Source: Shewanella sp. NFH-SH190041 (lineage in GTDB: Bacteria > Pseudomonadota > Gammaproteobacteria > Enterobacterales > Shewanellaceae). Taken from it: DNA of 64,000 nt. The stretch lies in the NCBI RefSeq assembly GCF_024363255.1, contig NZ_AP026070.1:434001-498000 (forward strand), read 5' to 3'. This document shows, piece after piece, positions 55,484 to 64,000 of the stretch. Position numbers and translations under genes: made by a program. The stretch's first letter is position 1, and each line of letters starts with the position of its first letter. The notes under the pieces are model-generated. The model had not been told where the DNA came from. It saw nothing but the letters and a program-made list of their open reading frames with translations, and searched no databases.

Positions 55484-55514
55484 ATATCCCCACCATGGCG
55501 GGGATATGTATTTT
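55484..55514 (+). terminator. Terminator of rhlB-gppA
   Basis: ATATCCCC and GGGGATAT pair perfectly around ACCATGGC, then GTATTTTT follows, about 60 bases after the gppA stop. The A run on the other side would allow use in the reverse direction. Confidence 0.8.
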
Positions 55515-55644
55515 TGGCTAGCAGATTGCGCCGAATGTCAGTATTAGTCTTGGCTTTATTACGTAAAGCTATTATGTAAAGCTCAGCATGATTGTACGAC
55601 CCGGCTCAGTTATCTACAGCGTCATTGACTAGCCTGTTACTTGG

Positions 55645-56313
55645 CTAGAAGTGATAGCTCGCATTGAGCATAAACTCTGTGGCGTTAGCAATATGGTCAG
55701 CCTGATATTGTGCAGTCATGCCTACATTGAAATGTGGACATACCCGATAATCCAATCCCAGTGATGCTACACCTCCGACAGCATTTTCATCTTTATGCTC
55801 CCCTCCTGCACGAGCCACAGTGTGCTCGATATCATCATTAGCTATGGCTTCATATTCATCATTGGACGCAGAATGATAGCTATATTGGGTCAGAGTAAGA
55901 CCAAGGCCAGCCTTGAGTTTGATGCTATCGGTTAATGGCAGCAGATAGAAAGGTTGCAGAGTATAGCGATGGGCTTTTAAGTGGGCATCCCACTCGGTTT
56001 CATGGGTTGCTGTTTGTGGCTTTTGGGTCCCTGGGAATAAGTAATCCAGATTTTTGTTCAACACGCTATGTGAGTCTTCAGCTTTGTATTGGCTATAGCC
56101 AAATTCCAGCGCCAGATTGTCATTGAATTGGTATCCCACAAATGCCCCAACCACGTCGCTACTACCATCGGGCTTTAAGGTCACATTGTCATTATTGAAA
56201 TGGGTGCTGTGATCCTGGCTGACAGATGCAACACCGTACTGCACGCCAACATAGGGGGCGGCAAAGACACTGGGGGCGACGACCAGCAGTGGAAGTATCA
56301 GAAGTTTTTTCAT
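55645..56313 (-). CDS. Outer-membrane beta-barrel protein (OmpA-like/AcfA-like 8-strand barrel)
   Basis: A 222-residue protein with signal peptide MKKLLILPLLVVAPSVFA. Strands alternate, including PYVGVQYGVASVSQDHS, VVGAFVGYQFNDNLALEFGYSQYKAEDS and GGVASLGLDYRVCPHFNVGMTAQYQAD, and the C-terminus is SYHF. The pattern fits the OMP_b-brl family and looks similar to AcfA-type proteins of vibrios; function is unknown. The stand-alone gene is convergent with gppA. Confidence 0.8.
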   Translation of the reverse strand: MKKLLILPLLVVAPSVFAAPYVGVQYGVASVSQDHSTHFNNDNVTLKPDGSSDVVGAFVGYQFNDNLALEFGYSQYKAEDSHSVLNKNLDYLFPGTQKPQTATHETEWDAHLKAHRYTLQPFYLLPLTDSIKLKAGLGLTLTQYSYHSASNDEYEAIANDDIEHTVARAGGEHKDENAVGGVASLGLDYRVCPHFNVGMTAQYQADHIANATEFMLNASYHF

Positions 56314-56496
56314 AGCTGTTATCGTTATCTATTTGAATAAGAAATGTTTAATTACCTTACTCTTTGTCGAGTGAAGCCATTGTGTCAGATGGATTAACTC
56401 TTTTTGAAAGGTTATCCATTTTGCAATTAATGCTGAAAGTGATAAGGAAATTTAAAGACGGGCGGTAATAGGATTGAAATCGCTTACCTGGATAAA

Positions 56497-56527
56497 TTGC
56501 CATGGGCTTGGCCATCTTGGGTATAAT
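56497..56527 (+). promoter_or_regulatory. Possible uvrD promoter
   Basis: TTGCCA (56497-56502) and TATAAT (56522-56527) flank a rather long 19-base spacer, about 28 bases before the uvrD ATG. The -10 box is perfect. No clear LexA box (CTG-N10-CAG) overlaps it; the nearest is CTG-N10-CAT at 56488. Confidence 0.45.
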
Positions 56528-56554
56528 GCCGGGGTATTTTTTGCGGAGGCGGGA

Positions 56555-58720
56555 ATGGACGTATCTTCTTTACTTGATGGCCTGAATGATAAACAGCGTG
56601 AGGCCGTGGCTGCACCTCAGTCGAGCATGCTGGTGCTGGCCGGTGCTGGCAGTGGCAAAACCCGGGTGTTGACCCACAGAATTGCCTGGCTGATGCAGGT
56701 GGAGAATCAAAGTCCCTATTCCATCTTGGCGGTAACCTTCACCAATAAAGCGGCTGCCGAGATGCGTGAGCGGGTAGAGAAGATTGTTGGCGGCAATGTT
56801 GGCCGCATGTGGATTGGCACATTCCACGGTCTGGCACACCGTTTATTGCGTACCCATTATCAGGATGCGAATCTGCCGCAGGGCTTCCAGATTATTGACT
56901 CGGATGATCAGCACAGATTAATCAAGCGAATCTTAAAAACCCTAAAGCTGGATGAGAAGCAGTTTCCTCCCAAACTGGTGGCCGGTTATATCAATGGTAA
57001 AAAGGATCAGGGGCTGCGTCCCGGTCATATTGATGCCGGTGGTTTCCCGATGGAGCAGCAACTGCTGAATCTGTATAAGGTATATCAGGAATCATGCGAT
57101 CGAGCAGGGTTGGTGGATTTTGCTGAAATCTTGTTGCGGGCCCATGAACTTTGGCTCAATAAGCCCCATATTCTGGCCCATTATCAGGACAGGTTCCGTA
57201 ATATTTTGGTGGATGAGTTTCAAGATACCAACGCCATTCAGTATGCCTGGATCCGCGTATTGGCCGGCAATAGTGCCAATGTGATGATCGTCGGCGATGA
57301 TGACCAGTCTATTTATGGCTGGCGTGGCGCTCAGGTGGAAAACCTGCACAAGTTTCTGGGGGATTTCCCCCGGGCTGAAACCATACGTTTGGAGCAAAAC
57401 TATCGCTCTACCGCCAATATCCTTAACGCTTCCAACGAACTGATTGCTAATAACCCAGATCGGTTAGGCAAAAAACTCTGGACCGAGGGTCAGGAAGGGG
57501 AATTGGTTTCCGTTTACTGCGCCTTTAATGAGATGGATGAGGCCAGATTTATTGTCGGTCGTATTATGGACTGGCAGGAAAAAGGCGGCACCTTAAGTGA
57601 GTGCGCTATTTTATATCGCTCTAATGCCCAGTCTCGGGTGTTGGAAGAAGCCTTGTTACATAAAGGGATTGCCTATCGCATTTATGGCGGTCTGCGCTTT
57701 TTCGAGCGGCAGGAAATTAAAGATGCCATGGGCTATTTGCGCTTGATGGCTAACCGGGACGATGACGCGGCTTTTGAACGGGTGGTTAATACCCCGGCGC
57801 GGGGCATTGGCGATCGTACCTTGGACATTATTCGCTCCACTGCGCGTAATCATGCGCTGACCATGTGGCAGGCCTGTCTGCGGTTGCTGGATGAAAATGT
57901 ATTGGCTGGCCGCGCGGCGAATGCTGTACGTGGTTTTATGGATTTGATTGTCCGTTTGACGACTGATACCGAAGAGATGCCCTTGTATTTGATGGCAGAC
58001 TCGGTGATCCGTGACTCCGGGCTAAAAGCCATGTATGAAGCGGAAAAAGGCGAAAAAGCCCAAGCCCGGGTGGAAAACTTAGAAGAATTAGTTACCGCCG
58101 CCCGCACCTTTGAATTGCCTGAAGAGCTGGAAGATATGGGTGAGCTGAACGGCTTCCTATCCCATGCGGCGCTAGAGGCGGGTGAAGGGCAGGCTGATGC
58201 TTTCAGCGATGCGGTGCAGCTGATGACCCTGCACTCGGCCAAAGGATTGGAGTTCCCCGTGGTGTTTATGGCTGGGGTTGAGGAAGGCTTGTTCCCGAGT
58301 AAGATGGCGCTGGAAGAGGGGGATCGGCTCGAAGAGGAACGACGGCTGTGCTACGTGGGGATGACCCGAGCGATGCAGCAGCTGTATATCACCTATGCCG
58401 AATCGCGTCGGATTTATGGCCGAGAAGATTACGCCCGACCATCGCGCTTTATTAAAGAGATCCCTGCGCAATACCTGCAGGAGATCCGCCTGAAAGCCTC
58501 GGTTGCTGCCCCCATGAGCAATAATCGTTTTAGCCAGAAGTCAGATGCCTTTAATGAGTCTGGTTACCGCCGTGGGCAGCGGGTGATGCACTTTAAATTC
58601 GGTGAAGGGATTGTGACTGACAGCGAAGGCAGTGGTGCCCAGGCTCGGGTGCAGGTCAGATTCGATGATGTCGGCAGTAAATGGTTGGTGGTTGCTTACG
58701 CAAAACTTCAATCTGTTTAG
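56555..58720 (+). CDS. uvrD: DNA helicase II (UvrD)
   Basis: A 721-residue superfamily 1A helicase for nucleotide-excision and mismatch repair. Motif I is LAGAGSGKTR, motif II NILVDEFQDTN, motif III GDDDQSIYGWRGA, motif IV RLEQNYRSTANIL, motif V VQLMTLHSAKGLEFP and motif VI EERRLCYVGMTRA. The C-terminal Tudor-like domain (RRGQRVMHFKFGEGIVTDSEG) identifies UvrD. The start MDVSSLLDGLNDKQREAV matches E. coli UvrD; a TTG 81 bases upstream opens the frame but is not used in the family. Confidence 0.98.
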   Translation: MDVSSLLDGLNDKQREAVAAPQSSMLVLAGAGSGKTRVLTHRIAWLMQVENQSPYSILAVTFTNKAAAEMRERVEKIVGGNVGRMWIGTFHGLAHRLLRTHYQDANLPQGFQIIDSDDQHRLIKRILKTLKLDEKQFPPKLVAGYINGKKDQGLRPGHIDAGGFPMEQQLLNLYKVYQESCDRAGLVDFAEILLRAHELWLNKPHILAHYQDRFRNILVDEFQDTNAIQYAWIRVLAGNSANVMIVGDDDQSIYGWRGAQVENLHKFLGDFPRAETIRLEQNYRSTANILNASNELIANNPDRLGKKLWTEGQEGELVSVYCAFNEMDEARFIVGRIMDWQEKGGTLSECAILYRSNAQSRVLEEALLHKGIAYRIYGGLRFFERQEIKDAMGYLRLMANRDDDAAFERVVNTPARGIGDRTLDIIRSTARNHALTMWQACLRLLDENVLAGRAANAVRGFMDLIVRLTTDTEEMPLYLMADSVIRDSGLKAMYEAEKGEKAQARVENLEELVTAARTFELPEELEDMGELNGFLSHAALEAGEGQADAFSDAVQLMTLHSAKGLEFPVVFMAGVEEGLFPSKMALEEGDRLEEERRLCYVGMTRAMQQLYITYAESRRIYGREDYARPSRFIKEIPAQYLQEIRLKASVAAPMSNNRFSQKSDAFNESGYRRGQRVMHFKFGEGIVTDSEGSGAQARVQVRFDDVGSKWLVVAYAKLQSV

Positions 58721-58828
58721 TCGCTTAGCCTTATTACGGTTGCGTGATTCAAGTACTGTACAGCAGTGAAATTACCGGCATAATGGACGGCAGCAAGGGG
58801 AAATGTTGTTGCAGGAGTGCCGCCCGTT

Positions 58829-59695
58829 ATGGATATCAGAGCAAAATTAGATGCGTATGCTAGGCTGGCCAGAATTGACCGGCCAATAGGGACGTTATTA
58901 CTGCTGTGGCCCTGTTTGATGGCACTGCTGTTAGCCGCTGATGGATTGCCCGATCTGAAGGTGCTGGTGATATTCCTTATCGGCGTGTTTGTGATGCGGG
59001 CCTGTGGCTGCATCATCAATGATTTTGCTGACCGTAAGCTCGATGGCCATGTGGCTCGCACTCAGAGTCGGCCGCTGGTTAGTGGAGAAGTGACCCCCAA
59101 AGAAGCGATAGTCCTATTTGTCGTACTGGGGCTATTTGCCTTGGCCTTAGTTCTGATGCTTAATCCACTGGTGGTGCAACTGTCAGTGGTGGGCATCTTA
59201 CTCACCATTATTTATCCCTTTACCAAACGTGTGACCAATATGCCGCAGATGTTTCTCGGTGTGGTTTGGAGTTGGTCTATTCCGATGGCGTATGCCGCCC
59301 AATTAGGCGAAGTGCCGGCATCTGCTTGGTGGTTGTTTGCCGCTAACTGGTGCTGGACGGTGGCATATGACAGCATGTACGCCATGGTGGATCGGGATGA
59401 CGATTTAAAAGTGGGGATAAAATCCACCGCCATTTTGTTTGGTCGCTATGACCGACATTTAATTGCCCTGTTTCAGATAGCTGCCTTGGTGTGTTTTGTG
59501 ATTGCAGGTTGGGCTGATAATCGCGGGCTGGTGTATGCCTTAGGCATTATGACCTTTATTGGCTTTGGTCTTTATCAGCAAAAATTGATCAATGGCCGCG
59601 AGCGCGCCCCTTGTTTTAAAGCTTTCCTCAATAATAATTGGGCCGGTATGGCATTGTTTATTGCCCTCGGAGTCGATTTTTACTTTTTTGCTTAA
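58829..59695 (+). CDS. ubiA: 4-hydroxybenzoate octaprenyltransferase
   Basis: A 288-residue integral membrane prenyltransferase of ubiquinone synthesis. The first Asp-rich motif is [20 protein letters not shown] and the second is [22 protein letters not shown], both diagnostic of UbiA. About eight hydrophobic segments are seen. I start at the ATG 58829, 11 bases after AGGAG, rather than the GTG at 58817 that overlaps it. The usual partner ubiC is not next to it. Confidence 0.96.
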   Translation: MDIRAKLDAYARLARIDRPIGTLLLLWPCLMALLLAADGLPDLKVLVIFLIGVFVMRACGCIINDFADRKLDGHVARTQSRPLVSGEVTPKEAIVLFVVLGLFALALVLMLNPLVVQLSVVGILLTIIYPFTKRVTNMPQMFLGVVWSWSIPMAYAAQLGEVPASAWWLFAANWCWTVAYDSMYAMVDRDDDLKVGIKSTAILFGRYDRHLIALFQIAALVCFVIAGWADNRGLVYALGIMTFIGFGLYQQKLINGRERAPCFKAFLNNNWAGMALFIALGVDFYFFA

Positions 59696-59906
59696 GTTTT
59701 AAAGCGAATTCATTCTCGTAGAGAAAACAGCAAGTCTTAAATGCGTTTGGGGTTGCTGGGATTGGGCTATGGTAACATCGCCGTGATTCAAGCTTGGCAG
59801 ATGAATCTACCAAGCTTGCGCATTAGATATTCACATCCTGTTGTTGTTTAGCACGGCTGATGTTTCTAAGCTCTGGCTTATTTCAATGACTCTATTTTTG
59901 AGTCCA

Positions 59907-61769
59907 TTAAGCATAGAGGGTCCGATATAACCCTTGCTCTTGCAGTAATTGGCTGTGTTGACCACTTTGAACCACCTTGCCATCTTCCAGCACATAGATA
60001 ATATCGGCATGCAAAATGGCGGAAAGCCGATGGGCGACAATCAAGGTCGTACGGCCGTGAAGAAACTCAGATAATGCCTGCTGCAATTTCGCCTCGGTCA
60101 GGGTGTCGAGGGCTGAGGTAGCTTCATCCATAATCACCAGTTTGGGATCGGTCAGCACCATGCGGGCAATAGCCAAACGTTGGCGCTGCCCGCCAGACAG
60201 TTTTAGCCCTTGTCGCCCCAATTCGGTGTCCAGCCCTTTATCTAGTTTCTCAACCACATCATCCAACTGCGCAATGTTCAGTGCCTGCCAAAGTTGCTGG
60301 TCACTAAAGCCGGTATCGCCCAGGGTCAAATTCGCCCTTAATGTGTCATTAAAAATGGTTGGTTGCTGTAGTACCACAGCAGTGTGGCGGCGCAGGGCTT
60401 CATAGCCAATGTCATCGATACTGGTGCCATTGATGCGGATCTCGCCATCATTTTTGCGATATAGCCCTAATAGCAGTTGGATAAGGGTGGATTTTCCACC
60501 ACCAGAGGCGCCGACCAAGGCGACTTTTTTGCCCGCTGGAATGGTCAGACTGGCATGGTCTAACACCTGTTTTTCATCATCATAGCGAAAGCGGATATTG
60601 TCGAACTCAATGGCTAGTGTTGGTTTGGCCAGTGCGGGATGGTCATGGTTGGCTTGCTGTGGATCTTCAGGCAGCGCCAGCAGGTGGTTCAGCCGGTGCA
60701 TAGCGGCTTTGGCACTGAACCAGGCGTACTGCATGCTGAGCAGATCCTGAATGGGCGAAAGCATAAACCAGAGATAACCAAATACGGCAAAAATCTCACC
60801 AATACTCAGACTGCTGAAGGCCACCATTACCATGGCAACGGCGCGAAATACCTCAAAGCCAAGCAGGAACATTAAAAATGATAACCGCCCTGCGGCATCG
60901 GCTTGCCAAGCATAGGTATCGGCATCCTGCCGAATGTTGTCGGCATCGGTTTTTAGTTTGGCGAGAAATTGCTTCTCCCGATTAGCGGCGCGCAACTGGT
61001 ATAGGCCATCTAGGGTTTCTACCAGTCGCTGCTGAAAACGTTCAAAAGATTGGTTTTCCGCTTTTTTCAGGTGTTGTACCCGCTGTCCCATTTTGCGCGA
61101 TAGCCAGATAATCACCGGGTTGAGTAGTAAAATAAACAACCCTAGCCGCCAGTCGAGCCACAATAACACTGCTGCCACGCCAACGACGGTAAGCAGACTC
61201 ACCAGAAAGCGGCTTAGACTGCTGCTGATAAAACTGTCGATAGTTTCAATATCTGTTACCAGATGTGCGGTTACGCCACCACTGCCGTGGGATTCAAACT
61301 CTTTAAAACGGATGCGGCCCAACTTATCCAACAGATACTGACGGATATTGCAGGTCAGGGTTTTGGAGACCAGGGTAAATTGGCGGGTTTGCAGAATATT
61401 AAGTGCCTGACTGACGACCCGCATCAGGATAATCAGTAACAGCATTGCACTGATATAGCCGGTAGCGGTTTGCCAGCTAGCGGGCATGATCTGGTTGAGA
61501 AACGCCACCCCTTCTGCGGGTTTATTCAATAGCACCTCATCCACCATTAGGGGTAACAGCAGAGGAATGGGGACGGCAATTAAGGTCGCAATAATGGCGA
61601 GGGTATTGGCACTGTAAAGCCGGGCTTTATGTTGTTTCGCCTGCTGCCATAGCCAAGTGGGAGAAAGTTGCAGCGGTGGCGTTATCTTGGCATGGCGACA
61701 AGGGCCAGTGCTTGGCGATACCCTGGCGTCGGCAGTAGGTGATGTTTGGGCGTGGGTGTGGGATTGCAC
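59907..61769 (-). CDS. ABC exporter, fused permease-ATPase (MsbA/multidrug type)
   Basis: A 620-residue half-transporter. Five to six membrane segments lie between about 50 and 330. The nucleotide-binding domain (about 385-615) has Walker A GASGGGKST, Q-loop VVLQQPTIF, signature LSGGQRQ, Walker B LVIMDEATSALD and H-loop VAHRLS. The start is a GTG with GAGGA 6 bases upstream. It lies 138 bases downstream of a TonB-dependent receptor on the same strand, so they may be co-transcribed. The substrate cannot be assigned; it lacks the C39-like domain of the lapB-type exporter. Confidence 0.88.
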   Translation of the reverse strand: MQSHTHAQTSPTADARVSPSTGPCRHAKITPPLQLSPTWLWQQAKQHKARLYSANTLAIIATLIAVPIPLLLPLMVDEVLLNKPAEGVAFLNQIMPASWQTATGYISAMLLLIILMRVVSQALNILQTRQFTLVSKTLTCNIRQYLLDKLGRIRFKEFESHGSGGVTAHLVTDIETIDSFISSSLSRFLVSLLTVVGVAAVLLWLDWRLGLFILLLNPVIIWLSRKMGQRVQHLKKAENQSFERFQQRLVETLDGLYQLRAANREKQFLAKLKTDADNIRQDADTYAWQADAAGRLSFLMFLLGFEVFRAVAMVMVAFSSLSIGEIFAVFGYLWFMLSPIQDLLSMQYAWFSAKAAMHRLNHLLALPEDPQQANHDHPALAKPTLAIEFDNIRFRYDDEKQVLDHASLTIPAGKKVALVGASGGGKSTLIQLLLGLYRKNDGEIRINGTSIDDIGYEALRRHTAVVLQQPTIFNDTLRANLTLGDTGFSDQQLWQALNIAQLDDVVEKLDKGLDTELGRQGLKLSGGQRQRLAIARMVLTDPKLVIMDEATSALDTLTEAKLQQALSEFLHGRTTLIVAHRLSAILHADIIYVLEDGKVVQSGQHSQLLQEQGLYRTLYA

Positions 61770-61907
61770 TGAATGTCCTCACAGTGGCTCGAACAATTCG
61801 CCGACTGGCTGGGCCGTGCGGCGAATGCTGGGGCGCACATTAGATGCGCCCTCGGGGTTGATACAGCGAATTGTTATTTGGGTTATACGTGGAGATTGTC
61901 GTGGGGA

Positions 61908-64000
61908 TTAAAAACGGTAACTGACATCGACGCCCCAGTTACGGCCAGGTTGGGTGCGGCGATCCAATCCTGTGTCGCCTTTATCGATACCGGCCAAATC
62001 CATGTAGTCCCAGTATTTTACATCTGTCACATTAAACAAACCGGCCCGGATCATCAAGCCATGCACAGGTTGGTAGTAAGTTGTCAGATCTGCTTTGACA
62101 TATCCCGGGGCTTTGATGTTATCCACCTCATTATCATTGCTCCATTCATTGCCGGATTTGCCAGCCACGGCGGTGACAGTCAACTTGCCCCCGAAGCGCT
62201 CATCCGGGGCATCGTACCCTAAGCTGGCGCTACTGCTCAGTGGGGCCACAGTATCAATGGCGGCGCCGGTTTGCTTATCTTCCCCTTTACTGTAGTTGAC
62301 ATTAAACCCAGCTGTCAGGCCGTTTGGTGCAGTAAATAGCTTGGCCAGATCCCAGTTAGCGCTGAATTCAGCACCGTAAATTTTAGCTCGGGCAACGTTA
62401 ACCTTGGTCCAGACCTCTTTGCCGTCATGCTCAGGATCGGCCGGATTAATCATCTTGTCTTCAATGAAGTTTTTATAGTCATTGTAATAGGTGGCGAATG
62501 TCAGCTTGGTCGCCTCTGTGTTGTAACGCAGACCCATTTCATAAGCCAGGCTCTCTTCCGCTTTCAAATCCGGATTAGGGGCCAGTACTGCACCCATTTC
62601 ATAGGAATAATAAAGATCTTGTACCGTTGGCGCTTTGAAGCCCTGGCTAATCTGAGTATAACTGCTTAGGGTGTTATTCCAGTGGTAAACCGCACCCAGG
62701 CGGGCGGTTAAAGCATCATTTTCTGCGCTAGCATAACCACTGATGGCATCGGGCTGTGCTTTGAATTTGTCATATCTCAGGCCGGTATTGAGAACCAGTT
62801 TTTCCTCGGCAAGAAACATCTGATCCTGAATAAAGACCCCCCATTTATCGGATTTTGCCCCGGGCACCTCGGCGTGTTTATCGGTGACCTTGCCGGTGTC
62901 CATATCAATGTCTTGATAATGTAGGCTGAATTCGTTGCGAATGTAGCTGGCACCGTAGATCAGCTCATGGTAACCATGGTTGAACTCCAGTGCTTTAAGC
63001 AGCTGGATATCCGCCTGCCAGGAGTTGTCCTCGCCGGCGCGGTGACGGTTGCGGTTTTGGCTGCTCAGTGGTTTACCATGCATTTCTTTATCGAGATGGT
63101 CGTAGTTGTCGTGGTTGGAGTCACTCTGCAGATAGGCCAGTTGCCACTGCAGCTGATCAAACAAGGTGATATTGGCCTGCCAATCATGCTCAATACTGAC
63201 GCGGGTGCGGCTGTCTTCATCCCGGCCGTGCACATCAGAGTAGAGATACACCAGCGGCCCCATCTTGATGCTGTCGCCTTCCCGGGACAGTAGATCGATA
63301 TTTTGCTCCCGGGTGAAATGTTCTGCCGCCAGCCCAAGGGTGTGGGCATCATTTAACTGATAATAGACTTTGGCTAACAGGTTGTCAGAGCGGTAGTTAA
63401 GGGGGTCAGCCTCGCCCCGGTTTTCCCCGACAATATCGGCTCCGCCATGGGTTTTTTGTTCATGGCCTTGGCGATGGGTATAAATGAATAGGGTTTCCAG
63501 CGCCCCGGTGCGGTTAGCCATTTCTGCGGTGGCTTTGACGCTGTCATCGGCACTGGCATAACCGGATTTAACACCAAATGCACTGCCATCACCGTCTGCG
63601 AGCAGATCGGCTGGATCCTTGGTTCGCACCACCATGGTGCCAGCGAGGGCATCGCTGCCGTACAGACTGGAAATCGGCCCTTTATTCACTTCCAACACAG
63701 CTAAGGTATCGAGTTCTATGGTGTTGTTATATTTGCGCATCATATCGGCGCCCGGGTTATATCCGGCGGGCAGTTCCACGCCATCAACCAAGGTTTTAAC
63801 GTAATTGGCATCCCGGCCCCGGATATTGACGCCGGATAGGCCAAAGCGGCCCGTGCCGGATAAGGTGACTCCGGGCTCATCAGCCAGTGCTTGTTGGAGA
63901 TCCTGCGCCATCGACTGCTCAATTTGCTTGGCATCAACGCGGCTGATTGACGCGGCAATATCCCGCACTTGCTGCTCTGTGCGCGTGGCGGATACGACGA
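61908..64000 (-). CDS. TonB-dependent outer-membrane receptor, heme/hemoglobin type (5' end outside window)
   Basis: The last 697 or so codons of a TonB-dependent receptor; the frame remains open to the right edge, where VVSATRTEQQVRD marks the start of the mature plug region. The plug domain has NIRGRDANYVKTLVDGVELP and VLEVNKGPISSLYGSDALAGTMVVRTKDP. The barrel carries FKAPTVQDLYYSYEMG and NPDLKAEES, close to the FRAP and NPNL/NPDL motifs of heme and hemoglobin receptors, and the protein ends in VSYRF. Ligand is inferred as heme or a heme protein. The promoter and any Fur box would lie outside. Confidence 0.88.
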   Translation of the reverse strand, partial: VVSATRTEQQVRDIAASISRVDAKQIEQSMAQDLQQALADEPGVTLSGTGRFGLSGVNIRGRDANYVKTLVDGVELPAGYNPGADMMRKYNNTIELDTLAVLEVNKGPISSLYGSDALAGTMVVRTKDPADLLADGDGSAFGVKSGYASADDSVKATAEMANRTGALETLFIYTHRQGHEQKTHGGADIVGENRGEADPLNYRSDNLLAKVYYQLNDAHTLGLAAEHFTREQNIDLLSREGDSIKMGPLVYLYSDVHGRDEDSRTRVSIEHDWQANITLFDQLQWQLAYLQSDSNHDNYDHLDKEMHGKPLSSQNRNRHRAGEDNSWQADIQLLKALEFNHGYHELIYGASYIRNEFSLHYQDIDMDTGKVTDKHAEVPGAKSDKWGVFIQDQMFLAEEKLVLNTGLRYDKFKAQPDAISGYASAENDALTARLGAVYHWNNTLSSYTQISQGFKAPTVQDLYYSYEMGAVLAPNPDLKAEESLAYEMGLRYNTEATKLTFATYYNDYKNFIEDKMINPADPEHDGKEVWTKVNVARAKIYGAEFSANWDLAKLFTAPNGLTAGFNVNYSKGEDKQTGAAIDTVAPLSSSASLGYDAPDERFGGKLTVTAVAGKSGNEWSNDNEVDNIKAPGYVKADLTTYYQPVHGLMIRAGLFNVTDVKYWDYMDLAGIDKGDTGLDRRTQPGRNWGVDVSYRF

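Noticed and set aside
56488..56503. LexA box upstream of uvrD
   Set aside because: It reads CTG-N10-CAT, missing the second conserved half-site base pattern CAG, and the interior is not AT-alternating.
56474..56554. Upstream TTG start giving a 27-residue extension to UvrD
   Set aside because: The extension overlaps the promoter-like TATAAT and is absent from UvrD proteins; MDVSSLLDGLNDKQ matches the family start.

Overview
The window looks like a chromosomal segment of a Shewanella-type marine gammaproteobacterium. The housekeeping neighbourhoods are gammaproteobacterial (hemC-hemD-hemX-hemY divergent from a class I cyaA, then cyaY, lptM, lysA, dapF, yigA, xerC, yigB; dusB-fis; prmA; rho, trxA / rhlB-gppA; uvrD; ubiA). 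They are combined with a Wolinella-type menaquinol:fumarate reductase (frdC-frdA-frdB) and a giant LapA/BpfA-type biofilm adhesin operon next to hemY, both of which fit Shewanella. The genus is inferred from gene content and order; no database was searched.

Layout. 1-944: 3' end of rep helicase. 1083-3689: GAF-GAF-GGDEF-(degenerate EAL) protein. 3862-4528: a tRNA operon (Arg-CCG, His-GTG, three identical Pro-TGG) with promoter and terminators. 4944-11845: a visibly AT-rich seven-gene cassette for a CMP-activated nonulosonic acid (pseudaminic-acid-like), containing pseB and pseC homologues, an ATP-grasp ligase, a methyltransferase, a PseI/NeuB-type synthase, a PseG/SpsG-like protein and an SpsF-like nucleotidyltransferase. 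11899-29724: on the minus strand, a complete Lap-type system reading adhesin, TolC, OmpA-like lipoprotein, ABC exporter, membrane fusion protein, LapG-type protease and LapD-type c-di-GMP receptor. 30143-41946: heme, cAMP, frataxin, lysine/peptidoglycan and recombinase genes. 41972-46619: Tsx-like porin, ribosome hibernation factor, small membrane protein, fis, dusB, prmA. 46941-50451: fumarate reductase. 51189-59695: rho, trxA, rhlB, gppA, an outer-membrane barrel, uvrD, ubiA. 59907-64000: an ABC exporter downstream of a TonB-dependent heme-receptor-like gene that runs off the right edge.

How parts fit. The Lap operon is self-contained: the adhesin carries an N-terminal retention module, the three-component type I exporter secretes it, LapG would release it by cutting near residue 105, and LapD would restrain LapG when c-di-GMP is high. 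cAMP-CRP is a second theme: cyaA is in the window, and CRP-like palindromes lie upstream of cyaA, the hibernation-factor gene raiA and the frd operon.

Most noteworthy. The nonulosonate cassette has no recognisable PseH acetyltransferase and instead has an ATP-grasp enzyme and a methyltransferase. Its PseG-like protein has Asn where PseG has the catalytic His. The same gene contains a G9 homopolymer and a (TA)6 tract, and gain or loss of one G would truncate the protein, which suggests phase-variable sugar synthesis. In the adhesin, the predicted LapG site reads TVAG rather than the usual di-alanine form, and a 121-residue Asp/Gly tract sits where RTX repeats are often found.
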